Origin: Rhizobacter sp. OV335
GTDB taxonomy: Bacteria > Pseudomonadota > Gammaproteobacteria > Burkholderiales > Burkholderiaceae_C
DNA length: 64,000 nucleotides
Direction: 5' to 3'
Assembly (NCBI RefSeq): GCF_900142965.1
Contig: NZ_FRCQ01000023.1
Location: 1-64,000 of the forward strand
Below, one piece after another: positions 27,407 through 36,206 of this stretch. The notes under the pieces were generated by a model that did not search any database, had not been told where the DNA came from, and worked only from the letters and a program-made list of their open reading frames with translations. Both the position numbers and the translations under genes were made by a program. Numbering within the stretch: position 1 is the first letter of the stretch; the number at the start of each line of letters is the position of its first letter.

Positions 27407-28150
27407 TCAGCCGGCGGCCGACTTGCCCGCCACCAGCACCGGCTCGGCGCGCCAGGCCTGCGGGAACAGGCGCTTCAGGTCGTCGAGCTTGGGCAGGTCG
27501 TTGAACACGATGTATGGCTGCCGCGGGTTACGGGCGAGGTAATCCTGGTGGTAGGCCTCGGCCGGGAAAAAGCGGCGGCCGGTCTCGATGCGGGTCGCGA
27601 TCGGCGACTTGAACGCGTGGGCCTTGTCGAGCTGCTCGACGTAGGCGCGCGCGGTGCGGGCCTGGTCGTCGTTGGCCGGGAAGATCGCCGAGCGGTACTG
27701 CGTGCCGGAATCCGGCCCCTGGCGGTTGAGCTGCGTCGGGTCGTGCGCCACCGAAAAATAGATCTGCAGCAGCTGGGCATAGCTGACCTGCTTCGGGTCG
27801 TAGGTGACCTGCACCGCCTCGGCATGGCCGCTGGAGCCGCTGCCGACGGATTCGTAGACGGCCGTCGACGCCTCACCGCCCGCGTAGCCGGAGACGGCGT
27901 TGGTGACGCCCTTGGTGTGCTGGAAGACGGCCTGAACGCCCCAGAAGCAGCCGCCGGCGAGGACGGCGGTTTCGGTGGCAGCCGTCGCGGCTGCCGCGGT
28001 CGTGGTGGGGGCGAACGGCGGCACGAGCCGGGCCTCGCCGCCGCCCATGCCACCGGCCATGGCGGAAAGGGTCATCACCGCGCCGGTGCCGACCAGCAAG
28101 GCGGCAGCAGCGAGCAAGCGGCGGCGGGGTGAGCGGGTGGGGGTGATCAT
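27407..28150 (-). CDS. msrA: Exported peptide-methionine (S)-S-oxide reductase MsrA
   Basis: A 247-residue MsrA with an N-terminal export signal (RRRLLAAAALLVG, twin-arginine-like) instead of the usual cytoplasmic start. The catalytic motif GGCFWG holds Cys68; GSGSSGHAEAVQVTYDP and the YHQDYL region are standard. Cys68 is the only cysteine in the protein, so there is no internal resolving cysteine and an external reductant is required. An AGGAGCG ribosome site precedes the ATG at 28150. It would repair oxidised methionines in the periplasm. Confidence 0.93.
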   Translation of the reverse strand: MITPTRSPRRRLLAAAALLVGTGAVMTLSAMAGGMGGGEARLVPPFAPTTTAAAATAATETAVLAGGCFWGVQAVFQHTKGVTNAVSGYAGGEASTAVYESVGSGSSGHAEAVQVTYDPKQVSYAQLLQIYFSVAHDPTQLNRQGPDSGTQYRSAIFPANDDQARTARAYVEQLDKAHAFKSPIATRIETGRRFFPAEAYHQDYLARNPRQPYIVFNDLPKLDDLKRLFPQAWRAEPVLVAGKSAAG

Positions 28151-28203
28151 CGAAGCGCTCCTGAGGGTCGTGTCGGTCTGGGTCGTGTCGAGCCAAGCGG
28201 ACC

Positions 28204-28629
28204 TTACACGCGGGTTGCGCCGGGTTCGCGTCGACCGACAGGCTTCGGCGGGAATCGCCACCAGACAGCGACAACGGCGAGCCCGAACGCAGAGTACGCC
28301 ACGGTGAACACCCATGGCGACGCATCCCAGAACAGCACGGACTGCAGCCAGTGCTCGATGAAGCCGCCTGAATAGGTCGAGACCTTGGCTTGGGCGCGCA
28401 ACCACATCTCGAGCGTGGTCAGCGGGCATTCGATGCCGAGCCAGGCTTCGGCGACGACGATGCCGATCGTCGCGAGGTGCAGCAGCCGGAACCAGAGGGA
28501 GTTCACCACGCGCCAGCCGCGCAGATTGCCGGCGACGATCAGCACCAGCCCGCCGACCACGAACAGCACGATGGCGATGTGCAGGATCAGGACGGCGTTG
28601 GCGAGCAGTTGGTAGGGCAGATCGGGCAT
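28204..28629 (-). CDS. DUF2784 membrane protein
   Basis: This 141-residue protein has four hydrophobic segments and the DUF2784 pattern NAVLILHIAIVLFVVGGL, FRLLHLATIGIVVAEAWLGIECPLT and GGFIEHWLQSVLFWDASPW. The function is unknown. It lies 53 bp upstream of msrA on the same strand and may be co-transcribed. Confidence 0.88.
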   Translation of the reverse strand: MPDLPYQLLANAVLILHIAIVLFVVGGLVLIVAGNLRGWRVVNSLWFRLLHLATIGIVVAEAWLGIECPLTTLEMWLRAQAKVSTYSGGFIEHWLQSVLFWDASPWVFTVAYSAFGLAVVAVWWRFPPKPVGRREPGATRV

Positions 28630-28683
28630 CGTTCCCAGTTTGCCCTCAAGCCGCCAGACCGCTCAAGTGCCGAGCCGCATTCA

Positions 28684-29616
28684 TCACGAAGAGCGGATGA
28701 GCAGGTCTGCCTCGCTGCCCGACCTTCGCCGCAGACCGATCAGCCCCACCCCCAGCAGCATTGCCATCCAGACCGACGGCTCCGGAACATCGGCGATCGG
28801 CAGGCTGCTGATGCTGCTGTCGATGTCGAAGCTGCCGAACAGGACCTCGCTCGATCGGTTGAAGACCGTCATCGACAGATGCCCGAAGGAATCGACGCTG
28901 TACGCGACGTCATCCGCCGTGAACTGCCCGCCCTGCCCACGCGTGCCGTTGCGCGGGTCGTCATAGTGGATGGTGCCGAGCAGATAGAAGTCGAACATGT
29001 TGTGGTTGTCGCCCGGCGTGTCGTCGGTCTCTCGCCCCTCGAAACGCAGCGATGCAACGCCCAGTTCATTGCCCGCCATCACCGGAGTCAGGTGGCTCTC
29101 GTAGCGGGCTTCGAGCGGGCCTCCGCTGTAGTTGTAGCTCAGGGTCCCGGCGAGCGTGACCGACGAATGGGGATTGAGGGCGAAGGAGCGCCCCCAGTTC
29201 AGGTTGGCGAGGCCCATGTCGCTGAGTGACAGGACCTGCCACGACATGCCGATACTGCCTTCGTGGAAGTGCGAGCCCGCGGACATCTCCACGTCTGGCG
29301 CCCATGCAAGCTGGCCCTGGGCGTCACCGAACGGGGCGCCGGCCAGGCCCGTGGCGCCGGGGTCCGTCGATTGGTAGGACGCGACGAGCGTGGGCGCCGC
29401 ATCTTTCCAGTCGCGGATCAGGGTCATCCTGCTGGAATAGCGGTTGTCGGTGATCCAATAGCCAGCGGCACCCGAGGCGTCGGCTGCGGCGGCATCGCTT
29501 GCGAGCGACGGAAGACCATCGAGCGTGAATTCGACCGAGCCTGTGGCCGCGTGCCCGTGGGCGGCCATCGCGGCCAGCGTTGCGAGAGTGGCGAGCCAGC
29601 GCTTCATGTCGTTCAT
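28684..29616 (-). CDS. PEP-CTERM sorted exported protein
   Basis: A 310-residue secreted protein with a signal peptide (ending HGHAATGS) and a C-terminal VPEPSVWMAMLLGVGLIGLR followed by an Arg cluster. This is the PEP-CTERM sorting signal processed by an exosortase in Gram-negative biofilm/EPS producers. Unusually, 12 more residues (SGSEADLLIRSS) follow the basic cluster. The middle is beta-rich and without recognised domains. No exosortase is in the window. The start may be at 29616 or 29607 (MKRW). Confidence 0.87.
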   Translation of the reverse strand: MNDMKRWLATLATLAAMAAHGHAATGSVEFTLDGLPSLASDAAAADASGAAGYWITDNRYSSRMTLIRDWKDAAPTLVASYQSTDPGATGLAGAPFGDAQGQLAWAPDVEMSAGSHFHEGSIGMSWQVLSLSDMGLANLNWGRSFALNPHSSVTLAGTLSYNYSGGPLEARYESHLTPVMAGNELGVASLRFEGRETDDTPGDNHNMFDFYLLGTIHYDDPRNGTRGQGGQFTADDVAYSVDSFGHLSMTVFNRSSEVLFGSFDIDSSISSLPIADVPEPSVWMAMLLGVGLIGLRRRSGSEADLLIRSS

Positions 29617-29717
29617 CGTCGCTCCCTTCGGACCTCCGTGGCCCGTCAGCTATTCAAGCGCAACAGCCTGCGCCGTGCAATGAAAGGGCCCTGCCGCGTT
29701 GCGGTCTCGCGGCACCG

Positions 29718-30758
29718 TCACGCGGGCAATGCTGCGCACGGCGTGATTGCCTGCGGACCCGGCAGCGACGCCGGCAACCCGAACCACGGCAACAAGCTGC
29801 CGTCGAACCGGCTCATCGCGCTGATGCGCTCACCGTCGAGCGTGAGCACCACCAATCCCACCCCGGGGAACGGACCATCAGGTGTGCGCAGGTAGGCACC
29901 AAAAGCCGGCTGGCCATTCGCGCGCGTGGACATGAGCGCAAACCGGCGGTTCGCGCGAAAGACCAGCAGGAAGAAGCGCGCGACGATCTCGCGGCCGCGG
30001 TATTCGAGCGGCATCGGCGGCATCGACATGAAGACGTCGTCGGTGAGCAGTGCGACCAGCGCGTCGAGGTCGCCGGCGCCATACGCATCGGCGAATTTCG
30101 CGACGATGGCCGCCTCGGCGCGTGACACCTCGCCCACCGGCCCCGCGCGTCCCGCACCCGGCGCCCATCGCCGCTGCAAACTGGCACGCGCCCGCTTCAG
30201 CGCGCTGTTTGCCGATTCCACCGTCGACTCCAGCATGCTCGCCACCTCGTTCGCGTGGAAGCCGAGCACGTCGCGCAGGATCAGCACCGCGAGCTGGCGC
30301 GGCGGCAACACCTGCAGCGCCGCGACGAAGGCCAGCGAGATCGACTGCGCCTGCTCGTAGCGCGCCTCGGGGCCGACCGGCACCGCGATGGCCGCATCGA
30401 GCATCGCATCGGGATAGGGCTCGAGCCACGCCACCTCGCCCAGCTGCGTCGGCTCCGGCGGCTCGACGCCCGGCACGTTCCACTCGATCGCGGGCCGACG
30501 GCTGGCCGAGCGCAGCGCGTTGAGGCAGCGGTTCGTCGCGATGCGGTAGAGCCAGGTGCGCATCGACGCGCGCTCCTCGAACCCCGCCAGGCCTTGCCAG
30601 GCATTGAGCAGCGTGTCTTGCAACGCGTCTTCGGCGTCTTGCAGCGAGCCGAGCATGCGGTAGCAGTGCACCAGCAGCTCGCGCCGGTGCGGCTCGGTCA
30701 ATGCGCGGAACGCGTCGGCATCGCCGGCCCGCGCACGAGAGATCAGGTCGGCTGTCAT
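29718..30758 (-). CDS. ECF-type RNA polymerase sigma factor with SnoaL-like C-terminal domain
   Basis: The 346-residue product joins a sigma-70 region 2 (HCYRMLGSLQDAEDALQDTL, RTWLYRIATNRCLNALR), a region 4 helix-turn-helix (LPPRQLAVLILRDVLGFHAN) and a SnoaL-like domain (about 210-330). This layout is that of the SigJ/ECF41/TIGR02960-type factors, in which the C-terminal domain tunes activity and no membrane anti-sigma is needed. None is present. AAAGGAGGTG gives an excellent ribosome site for the ATG at 30758. It is divergent from an SDR gene, the kind of oxidoreductase such factors usually control. Confidence 0.92.
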   Translation of the reverse strand: MTADLISRARAGDADAFRALTEPHRRELLVHCYRMLGSLQDAEDALQDTLLNAWQGLAGFEERASMRTWLYRIATNRCLNALRSASRRPAIEWNVPGVEPPEPTQLGEVAWLEPYPDAMLDAAIAVPVGPEARYEQAQSISLAFVAALQVLPPRQLAVLILRDVLGFHANEVASMLESTVESANSALKRARASLQRRWAPGAGRAGPVGEVSRAEAAIVAKFADAYGAGDLDALVALLTDDVFMSMPPMPLEYRGREIVARFFLLVFRANRRFALMSTRANGQPAFGAYLRTPDGPFPGVGLVVLTLDGERISAMSRFDGSLLPWFGLPASLPGPQAITPCAALPA

Positions 30759-30922
30759 CGGATCGCACCTCCTTTGGGCTATGGACACCGCGAAGGGCGC
30801 GAACTGGGCGCTCGGCGTGCGCCCGGTTTGCCGACGCGCCGGTGTCTATCTCGACGACGGCGCCGATGCGCAAGGGCCGTCGCACTTTCATCCATCCATC
30901 GAAACACCGAAAGGAACCGACC

Positions 30923-31714
30923 ATGATTCTGCAAGACAAGGTGGCCGTGATCTATGGCGCCGCAGGGGCGATCGGCGGCGCGGTTGCACGGGCCTTCGCG
31001 ACCGAAGGCGCGAGCGTCGTGCTCACCGGGCGGGCGAAGGCGCCGCTGGAGGCAGCGGCCCGCGACATCGTCGCCGCGGGTGGCGGCGCCGAGGTGGCCG
31101 AGGTCGATGCGCTCGACGAGCAGGCGGTGCAGGCGCACCTGCAATCGCTGGTCGAGCGACGGGGCCGCGTCGACATCTCGTTCAACGCGATCGGCGTCTC
31201 CGACAAGAAGATCTTCGGCGTGCCGCTGATCGAGCTGGACGCCGAGCGCTTCTCGCTGCCGATCGCCGCCTACACGCGCTCGTATTTCATCACCGCGCGC
31301 CTGGCGGCACGGCACATGATCCGCAACAAGTCGGGGGTGATCATGACCGTCACCGCGCTGCCCGCGCGCAGCGGCACGCGCTTGAACGGAGGCTACGGCT
31401 CGGCCACCGCCGCCAAGGAGGCGCTCACGCGCGACCTTTCGGCCGAACTGGCGCCGCACGGCATCCGCGTCGTCAACCTGCGGCCGCATGGGCTGCCGGA
31501 GACGAAGACGATGCGCGAGCTCTTCGACATCAAGGGTCCGCTGATGGGCCTGAACTGGGAGCAGTTCAACGGCTACCTCGCCGGCACCACGCACCCGCGG
31601 CGCGTGATGGCGCTTCGGGAGGTGGCGGACATGGCGGCGCTGATGGCGTCAGACCGCGCCAGCGGCATGACGGGCACCACCGTGAACCTGACGATGGGCA
31701 GCCTGGATGACTAG
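30923..31714 (+). CDS. SDR family oxidoreductase, atypical active site
   Basis: A 263-residue Rossmann protein with YGAAGAIGGAVARAF as dinucleotide site and FNAIGV for the NAG-type motif. The expected YxxxK is replaced by YGSATAAK, spacing Tyr and Lys seven apart, so catalysis may be altered. Close relatives with the MILxDKVAVIYGAxGAIGG start are common beside ECF or regulator genes. AAGGAA precedes the ATG at 30923. It is the probable target of the divergent sigma factor. Its stop overlaps the next convergent gene by four bases (CTAG). Confidence 0.88.
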   Translation: MILQDKVAVIYGAAGAIGGAVARAFATEGASVVLTGRAKAPLEAAARDIVAAGGGAEVAEVDALDEQAVQAHLQSLVERRGRVDISFNAIGVSDKKIFGVPLIELDAERFSLPIAAYTRSYFITARLAARHMIRNKSGVIMTVTALPARSGTRLNGGYGSATAAKEALTRDLSAELAPHGIRVVNLRPHGLPETKTMRELFDIKGPLMGLNWEQFNGYLAGTTHPRRVMALREVADMAALMASDRASGMTGTTVNLTMGSLDD

Positions 31715-31983
31715 GCAGCTGTGCGACGGCCACCGGTGCTGCGCCAGCGCCTGGCATACGGCAGCGCGAACATGTAGAGGCCGCTGAACAGCAGCAGGAA
31801 GAGCGGGAGCAGCGGCGAGTAGGTCACCCACGCGGGGGGCTCGCCGCGCGCTCGCACGATGAAGTTGGCGATGACGGTCAGCGTGAAGGCGATCGACAGC
31901 CAGCGGTGGGACTGGCGGATCCAGTGACTCCACCTGGAAGCGAGTTCTGCATGGCGACTCGCGAGCTCGATACCTTGGCACAT
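31711..31983 (-). CDS. Small two-TM membrane protein, unknown
   Basis: The 90-residue product has two hydrophobic segments (about 28-45 and 54-74) with charged ends (RQSHRWLS, YARRWRSTGGRR). No family recognised; the HRWLSIAFTLTVIANFIV portion resembles small heme/PepSY-like or DUF membrane proteins near AraC regulators. A clear AAGGAGAT ribosome site supports 31983. It shares the CTAG stop with the convergent SDR gene. Confidence 0.7.
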   Translation of the reverse strand: MCQGIELASRHAELASRWSHWIRQSHRWLSIAFTLTVIANFIVRARGEPPAWVTYSPLLPLFLLLFSGLYMFALPYARRWRSTGGRRTAA

Positions 31984-32059
31984 GGGATCTCCTTGGGTTG
32001 GGATCTGCCTTTGTATCGTTCACCGTTAGCCGGCGCTTCTCCGAAACTGCGGAAGTGGC

Positions 32060-32464
32060 TCAATCCGGCAGGCCCCAGTCGAACCGATACGAGTGCGCAC
32101 CGCCCTCTCCGATGACGACCTCCATGCGCCCCGAGAGCCCGGCCAGCGCGCCGGTGCCCGAGCCCGGCACGACGGTGATGGACTGCTGCGGCACGCCGGC
32201 CGCCATCGTCGAGCTGTGCTGCAGCACGAAGCTGCCCTCGCGGCCGGCGAGCGTGCCACGCACCAGTTCCAACGCGACGTAGCCGCCCGAGGTCTTGGCG
32301 GCGTCGCGCCACGAGAGCATTTCTCCCTGGCTCGTGGCCTCGAGTTCGCCGTGGAAGCGCTTGTCGAGCGACATGCGCCCGAGGCCCGCAGGCGCGGCCA
32401 CGTCGCTGAGCGGCTGCGGCGCGAGCGACACCTCGAAGGGGCCGGTGGAGTGGTGTGAACTCAT
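32060..32464 (-). CDS. DUF3224 domain protein
   Basis: A 134-residue beta-barrel protein with the DUF3224 pattern RMSLDKRFHGELEATSQGEML, GYVALELVRGTLAGREGSFVLQHSS and VVPGSGTGALAGLSGRMEV. Members are related to avidin-like/allene-oxide-cyclase-like barrels and their role is unknown. It is divergent from the AraC gene with 15 bp between starts, suggesting shared control. Confidence 0.9.
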   Translation of the reverse strand: MSSHHSTGPFEVSLAPQPLSDVAAPAGLGRMSLDKRFHGELEATSQGEMLSWRDAAKTSGGYVALELVRGTLAGREGSFVLQHSSTMAAGVPQQSITVVPGSGTGALAGLSGRMEVVIGEGGAHSYRFDWGLPD

Positions 32465-32479
32465 GGTGATCTCCTGTCG

Positions 32480-33403
32480 ATGGGTGCGAAGACGCGGTGG
32501 CGGGACATGGCATCATCGTCCGGACTTGGCGATGCCCGCATTGGAATGCCCACTCCCGCGCTGCCGATTGGAAAAACGCGACGACCGGTCACGCAGCAGG
32601 CGCGCGGCGTGCTGCACCGTGTGGCTGAGGGCGCCTTCACGCACGAGCGGTTTGCGCCGACGCCTGGGCTCGCAGACACCGTCGAGCACTTCTGGCGCGT
32701 TCGCTGGCGCCTTGCTGGCCAACCACCGCAGGTGCAGGAGACGTTGCCGCATCCGAACGTGCACATCGTCGTCGAGCCCGGCCGCATGGCCGCTCACGGC
32801 GTTCACACCGGCCGCTGGACGACCTTGCTGGAGGGCGACTCGCAGGCCTTCGGCATCAAGTTCCGGCCCGGCGCTTTCCGCGGCATCCTGCAACGGCCGG
32901 TGTCCGAACTGGCCGACCGCCACATGCCGCTGGTCGAGCTGTTCGGCAACGCTGCGCAGGGGCTGGCCGACGTGCTCGGGCATGAAGACATGGGCGATGC
33001 CGTGGAGGCCGCCGAGCGCTTCCTCGCGCCACGCGTCCCCACGCCCGACCCGCAGGCGCTGCTGGCGGCGCACATCGTCGACTCGATCGTCAACGACCGC
33101 GAGCTCATCGCTGCCGCCGAACTGGCCGAACGCCACGGCTTGACGCTGCGCGCGCTGCAACGGCTGTTCGCCGAGTACGTGGGAGTCGGCCCCAAATGGG
33201 TGATCCAGCGCTACCGGCTGCACGAGGCCGTCGCTCGAGTGCTGGCCGGCGAGCCGGTCTCGTGGGCAGCGCTGGCACAGGATCTCGGCTACTTCGACCA
33301 AGCGCATTTCATCGCGGACTTTCGCAGGCTCGTCGGGCGCACGCCGGCTGACTACGCGACGGCGGTCAAGGTCCAATGCACACCCACTCGACAGGAATCC
33401 TGA
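32480..33403 (+). CDS. AraC family transcriptional regulator
   Basis: The product of up to 307 residues has an N-terminal effector domain of the DUF6597 kind (VEHFWRVRWRLAGQPPQVQETLPHPNVHIVVEPG) and a C-terminal pair of helix-turn-helix units (about 205-290, ending AQDLGYFDQAHFIADFRRLVGRTPADY, the AraC signature). Starts at 32480, 32507 and 32546 are all possible, and none has a strong ribosome site. It probably controls the divergent DUF3224 gene and/or the downstream haemoglobin gene. Confidence 0.88.
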   Translation: MGAKTRWRDMASSSGLGDARIGMPTPALPIGKTRRPVTQQARGVLHRVAEGAFTHERFAPTPGLADTVEHFWRVRWRLAGQPPQVQETLPHPNVHIVVEPGRMAAHGVHTGRWTTLLEGDSQAFGIKFRPGAFRGILQRPVSELADRHMPLVELFGNAAQGLADVLGHEDMGDAVEAAERFLAPRVPTPDPQALLAAHIVDSIVNDRELIAAAELAERHGLTLRALQRLFAEYVGVGPKWVIQRYRLHEAVARVLAGEPVSWAALAQDLGYFDQAHFIADFRRLVGRTPADYATAVKVQCTPTRQES

Positions 33404-33405
33404 AG

Positions 33406-33876
33406 ATGACGACATCGACTCCCACGCTGTACCAGTGGCTCGGCGGCATCGATGCGCTGAACCGGCTGACCACGCGCTTCTATGAGCGCGTCGCACAGGA
33501 CGAGTTGCTCGCGCCGGTGTTTGCGCACATGGGCGCGGAGCACCCTGCACACGTGGCCGCCTTCCTCGCGGAGGTGCTGGGCGGCCCGGCGACCTATTCG
33601 GCGGCACACGGCGGGCACCCGCACATGATTCGCCAGCACCTGAACCGGCACCTGACGCAGGACAAGCGCCGGCGCTGGGTGGAGTTGCTGCTGTCGACCG
33701 CCGACGAACTCGGCATGCCCGATGATCCCGAGTTCCGCTCGGCACTCGTGGGCTACCTGGAGTGGGGATCGCGCCTTGCAGTCATCAACTCGCAACCGGG
33801 GGCGAGCGTCGATCCTGATGCGCCGATGCCGATGTGGGGCTGGGGCGAGGTCAAGGGGCCGTATGCGGGTGGATGA
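33406..33876 (+). CDS. Group II truncated haemoglobin
   Basis: A 156-residue 2/2 haemoglobin. Recognisable are LYQWLGGIDALNRLTTRFYERV with Tyr26 at B10, HPHMIRQH with proximal His78 (F8) and RRRWVELLL with Trp91 at G8, diagnostic of group II. Such proteins bind O2 or NO. An AGGAATCC precedes 33406; an earlier ATG at 33376 overlaps the araC gene. The next gene starts on its stop codon (ATGA). Confidence 0.92.
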   Translation: MTTSTPTLYQWLGGIDALNRLTTRFYERVAQDELLAPVFAHMGAEHPAHVAAFLAEVLGGPATYSAAHGGHPHMIRQHLNRHLTQDKRRRWVELLLSTADELGMPDDPEFRSALVGYLEWGSRLAVINSQPGASVDPDAPMPMWGWGEVKGPYAGG

Positions 33877-34516
33877 GCGGCACACGTCGACCCGTCAGCG
33901 CGAGCGCAAGAACCGCAGTGACTTCCTTCGTTCACATTGATCTGCCGATCTTCATCGGAAGCGACGTGGCCTGCGGCTACTTCGGATGTGACGTCGAGGT
34001 CGAACGCTTGCCGCAGAAGGACGAGTCATTTCCCTGGCCGAAGCCCTGGCTCATTGCATTCCGAGAGCTGTTCGAAAGGCAATCGACCCAGGTCTGGGGC
34101 AAAGCTGCCTGGGACTGGCCGCCTTCGGAGATCCACTTCACGTTGTACGGGCTGGTGTGCGCTGATTGGGACGAGGCGCGTGCGCTTGTCCAGCACATCG
34201 AGCGTGTCTCGGGCTCCCTGTTCAACGGGCATGATCGATGGTGGAGCGCCGAGTGCGGGATCTCTGAGCGAGAACAAGTGCCGCGGCTCGACAAGCCGAT
34301 CGAAGGAGACGACGCAGCCATCTTCGAGGTGTCGGTGAACGGGCGGGCCGTCGGCATTGAGTCGGTCGAGCACTTGGGATGTTGGCTCCATGAGCTTGAT
34401 GTGCAGAAGGAATTCGAACTCTGGACTACCGCAGCCGCTTCCCGACGCTTCAAAGCTACCCGGCCCTCATGGCTCTCGAGGCAGTCGAGCGATTCCCCTT
34501 GGCCGCCGCCGCGTAG
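33873..34516 (+). pseudogene. Unknown conserved-looking gene broken by a -1 frameshift
   Basis: From the ATG at 33873, overlapping the haemoglobin stop, a soluble protein reads FVHIDLPIFIGSDVACGYFG and so on to LDVQKEFELW. There the frame continues as Ser/Pro/Arg-rich sequence into the opposite-strand gene at 34534. If one G is restored at 34424, the sequence reads DYRSRFPTLQSYPALMALEA and stops at 34514-34516, just short of the convergent gene. A single-base deletion (or sequencing error) is therefore likely. About 214 residues would be restored. No family recognised; the protein is rich in Trp and acidic residues and has no membrane segment. Confidence 0.65.
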
Positions 34517-34533
34517 CCCCCATCCGTTCCCCA

Positions 34534-35358
34534 CTACGCAGAGAGTTGTGCTTTCAAGTACTGGACAAACGACGTACACGACAGGAGGAAGAACTTTGCG
34601 TCCGCCGGCGTCAGTTCTGGCACCTCCAGCATGGCGTGGCGAATGCCCTGCTCATCGCTGGTGTAGGCATACAACTTCATGAAGCCATCTTTCAAGGCCG
34701 TGTGCAGACGACCACTTCGTTCCAGAGCCTTGAGCGCGTCCGGCAGCGTCGCCTTTGGATTTTCTGCAACGATGCGCGCAATGCTCTCGATGGCAGAAAC
34801 CGATTCTTTGATCGAATTTCTGTAATCGGGATTCTCGCGATCAGCCAATAACTCCAAAGCGCGTTGCAAGTGCGCAGTGACGCCCGAGAACCGGCCATCG
34901 GAGAGCGCACCCTCTAGCAGCTGAACCTCTTGCTCGTTCGTCACATCGACAACAAATCCAGAAATTATTCGATAACCCGCCAACTCGCGATCGAGCACCT
35001 CATTGAGGTGCTTCTCCAGTCGTGGGAAAGAACGCGGGAACGTTTGAACAACATATTCGATGAAGTCATATATCTGGTTCCACGTAGAGGCGAAGAATTT
35101 TTTCCGGATCTGCGCCAAGATTTCTGAGCTTGTCTCAGGGCGCGTGTCCATCGGCTTCTTGTAGAAGTCGAACCACAACCCCCGGGAAAAGGCATTAATT
35201 CCAGGCACGCCATGATTCGCCCACATGAAGCGTTCACTCCCCCATACATTCAAGTCAAAGACATTCCAAATGGAATTGCGAAGTTCCTCATTCATGCTTG
35301 AAACCTGAAACGTCTCAGATGGCGAGACAATCCCTTTGCGTTCGCTAAATGACTTCAT
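34534..35358 (-). CDS. AbiJ_NTD4-type abortive-infection-like protein
   Basis: This 274-residue protein starts MKSFSERKGI and has MNEELRNSIWNVFDLNVW (22-39), the signature of the AbiJ_NTD4 N-terminal domain, ending at about 145. The C-terminal part has PDYRNSIKESVSAIESIARI and YTSDEQGIRHAMLE (232-245), which is the conserved helical domain paired with this NTD in phage-defence proteins. The region is AT-richer than its surroundings. The start at 35358 is set by homology; an upstream in-frame start at 35445 adds 29 unlike residues. The activity (probably RNA cleavage) is inferred, not visible. Confidence 0.75.
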   Translation of the reverse strand: MKSFSERKGIVSPSETFQVSSMNEELRNSIWNVFDLNVWGSERFMWANHGVPGINAFSRGLWFDFYKKPMDTRPETSSEILAQIRKKFFASTWNQIYDFIEYVVQTFPRSFPRLEKHLNEVLDRELAGYRIISGFVVDVTNEQEVQLLEGALSDGRFSGVTAHLQRALELLADRENPDYRNSIKESVSAIESIARIVAENPKATLPDALKALERSGRLHTALKDGFMKLYAYTSDEQGIRHAMLEVPELTPADAKFFLLSCTSFVQYLKAQLSA

Positions 35359-35519
35359 AAAAATCCATCGGTAGGTGAACGTAACGATATTTTGCAGCAT
35401 ATGCCAGCGCGTGGAAATGGTGACATCACCTTGGTCCACGATCATCGGTCGCCAAAGCGTTGCACCAAATACATCCCCCCTAGGGCAGCCCGGGAACTAG
35501 AGAGCGATCGGGGTTCGAA

Positions 35520-36206
35520 TTACCCTTGATCTGAGGTATCGCGGGAGGACCCGCTAGAGGAGGGGCTCGCTCCACCATCACGAGGAATCTCTCCAACAAC
35601 TGCACGCATACGTACACTCGGCTTTATCGTGGTAGCCGCGTCAGCTGCGTACGATAGACCCGCCACGACAACGCAAATATGAAAATGAATGAGGGATCGC
35701 GGCCCTAAGACTTTCACCAACTGCTCGGGACCACCACTTAGCTTATATTTTTCACGAACAGGAGCGAAATCTTTTGATTTCAGCATGACATTCCACATTC
35801 CGGCACTTATGTCGAGGTTTAGGCCAAAGAGATGGTCAATCCTATCCTTTATGTTTGGAGTACTAAAGGTAATCGGGTTGCGAAGGTGGGCGAATTCATT
35901 CCGAAGCTTCCGAAATGCATCGAGTTTCAACTTCGTCTCATCGCTGACCAAGCCGAGGCGCCATGCCAAAAGCGTCTTGGCCGAAAACGTTCCCACTGGA
36001 GCGCTTACTCCGAAAAGTTCGTCGCCCTTATCTGTTTTCGTCGACGGCAAGCAGCGTGCCTTGAGCAGCCGGGTCAATTCCTCCTCCATCCAAGCGACAC
36101 CCAGCACGACACTTCCACGATCACTCTCTATTGCTAGTTGCTTCGCAACGTCCGCAACTAGGTTCAGATCGATCCCGGCTGGATCTGCCTTTTGCAGTTT
36201 GCCCAT
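35520..36206 (-). CDS. MltR-like protein with HEPN-style RNEFAH motif
   Basis: A 228-residue mostly helical protein. Residues 20-115 (ESDRGSVVLGVAWMEEELTR, FSAKTLLAWRLGLVSDE, FRKLRNEFAH) match the mannitol-repressor MltR family. R102-NEFA-H107 has the R-x4-H spacing of HEPN ribonucleases. The rest (about 130-228) is unrelated and ends in a Ser-rich tail. No mannitol genes are nearby. It lies 161 bp upstream of the AbiJ-like gene on the same strand, in the same AT-rich patch. A defence or toxin role is inference. The start at 36206 has AGGCGAGC upstream. Confidence 0.6.
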   Translation of the reverse strand: MGKLQKADPAGIDLNLVADVAKQLAIESDRGSVVLGVAWMEEELTRLLKARCLPSTKTDKGDELFGVSAPVGTFSAKTLLAWRLGLVSDETKLKLDAFRKLRNEFAHLRNPITFSTPNIKDRIDHLFGLNLDISAGMWNVMLKSKDFAPVREKYKLSGGPEQLVKVLGPRSLIHFHICVVVAGLSYAADAATTIKPSVRMRAVVGEIPRDGGASPSSSGSSRDTSDQG

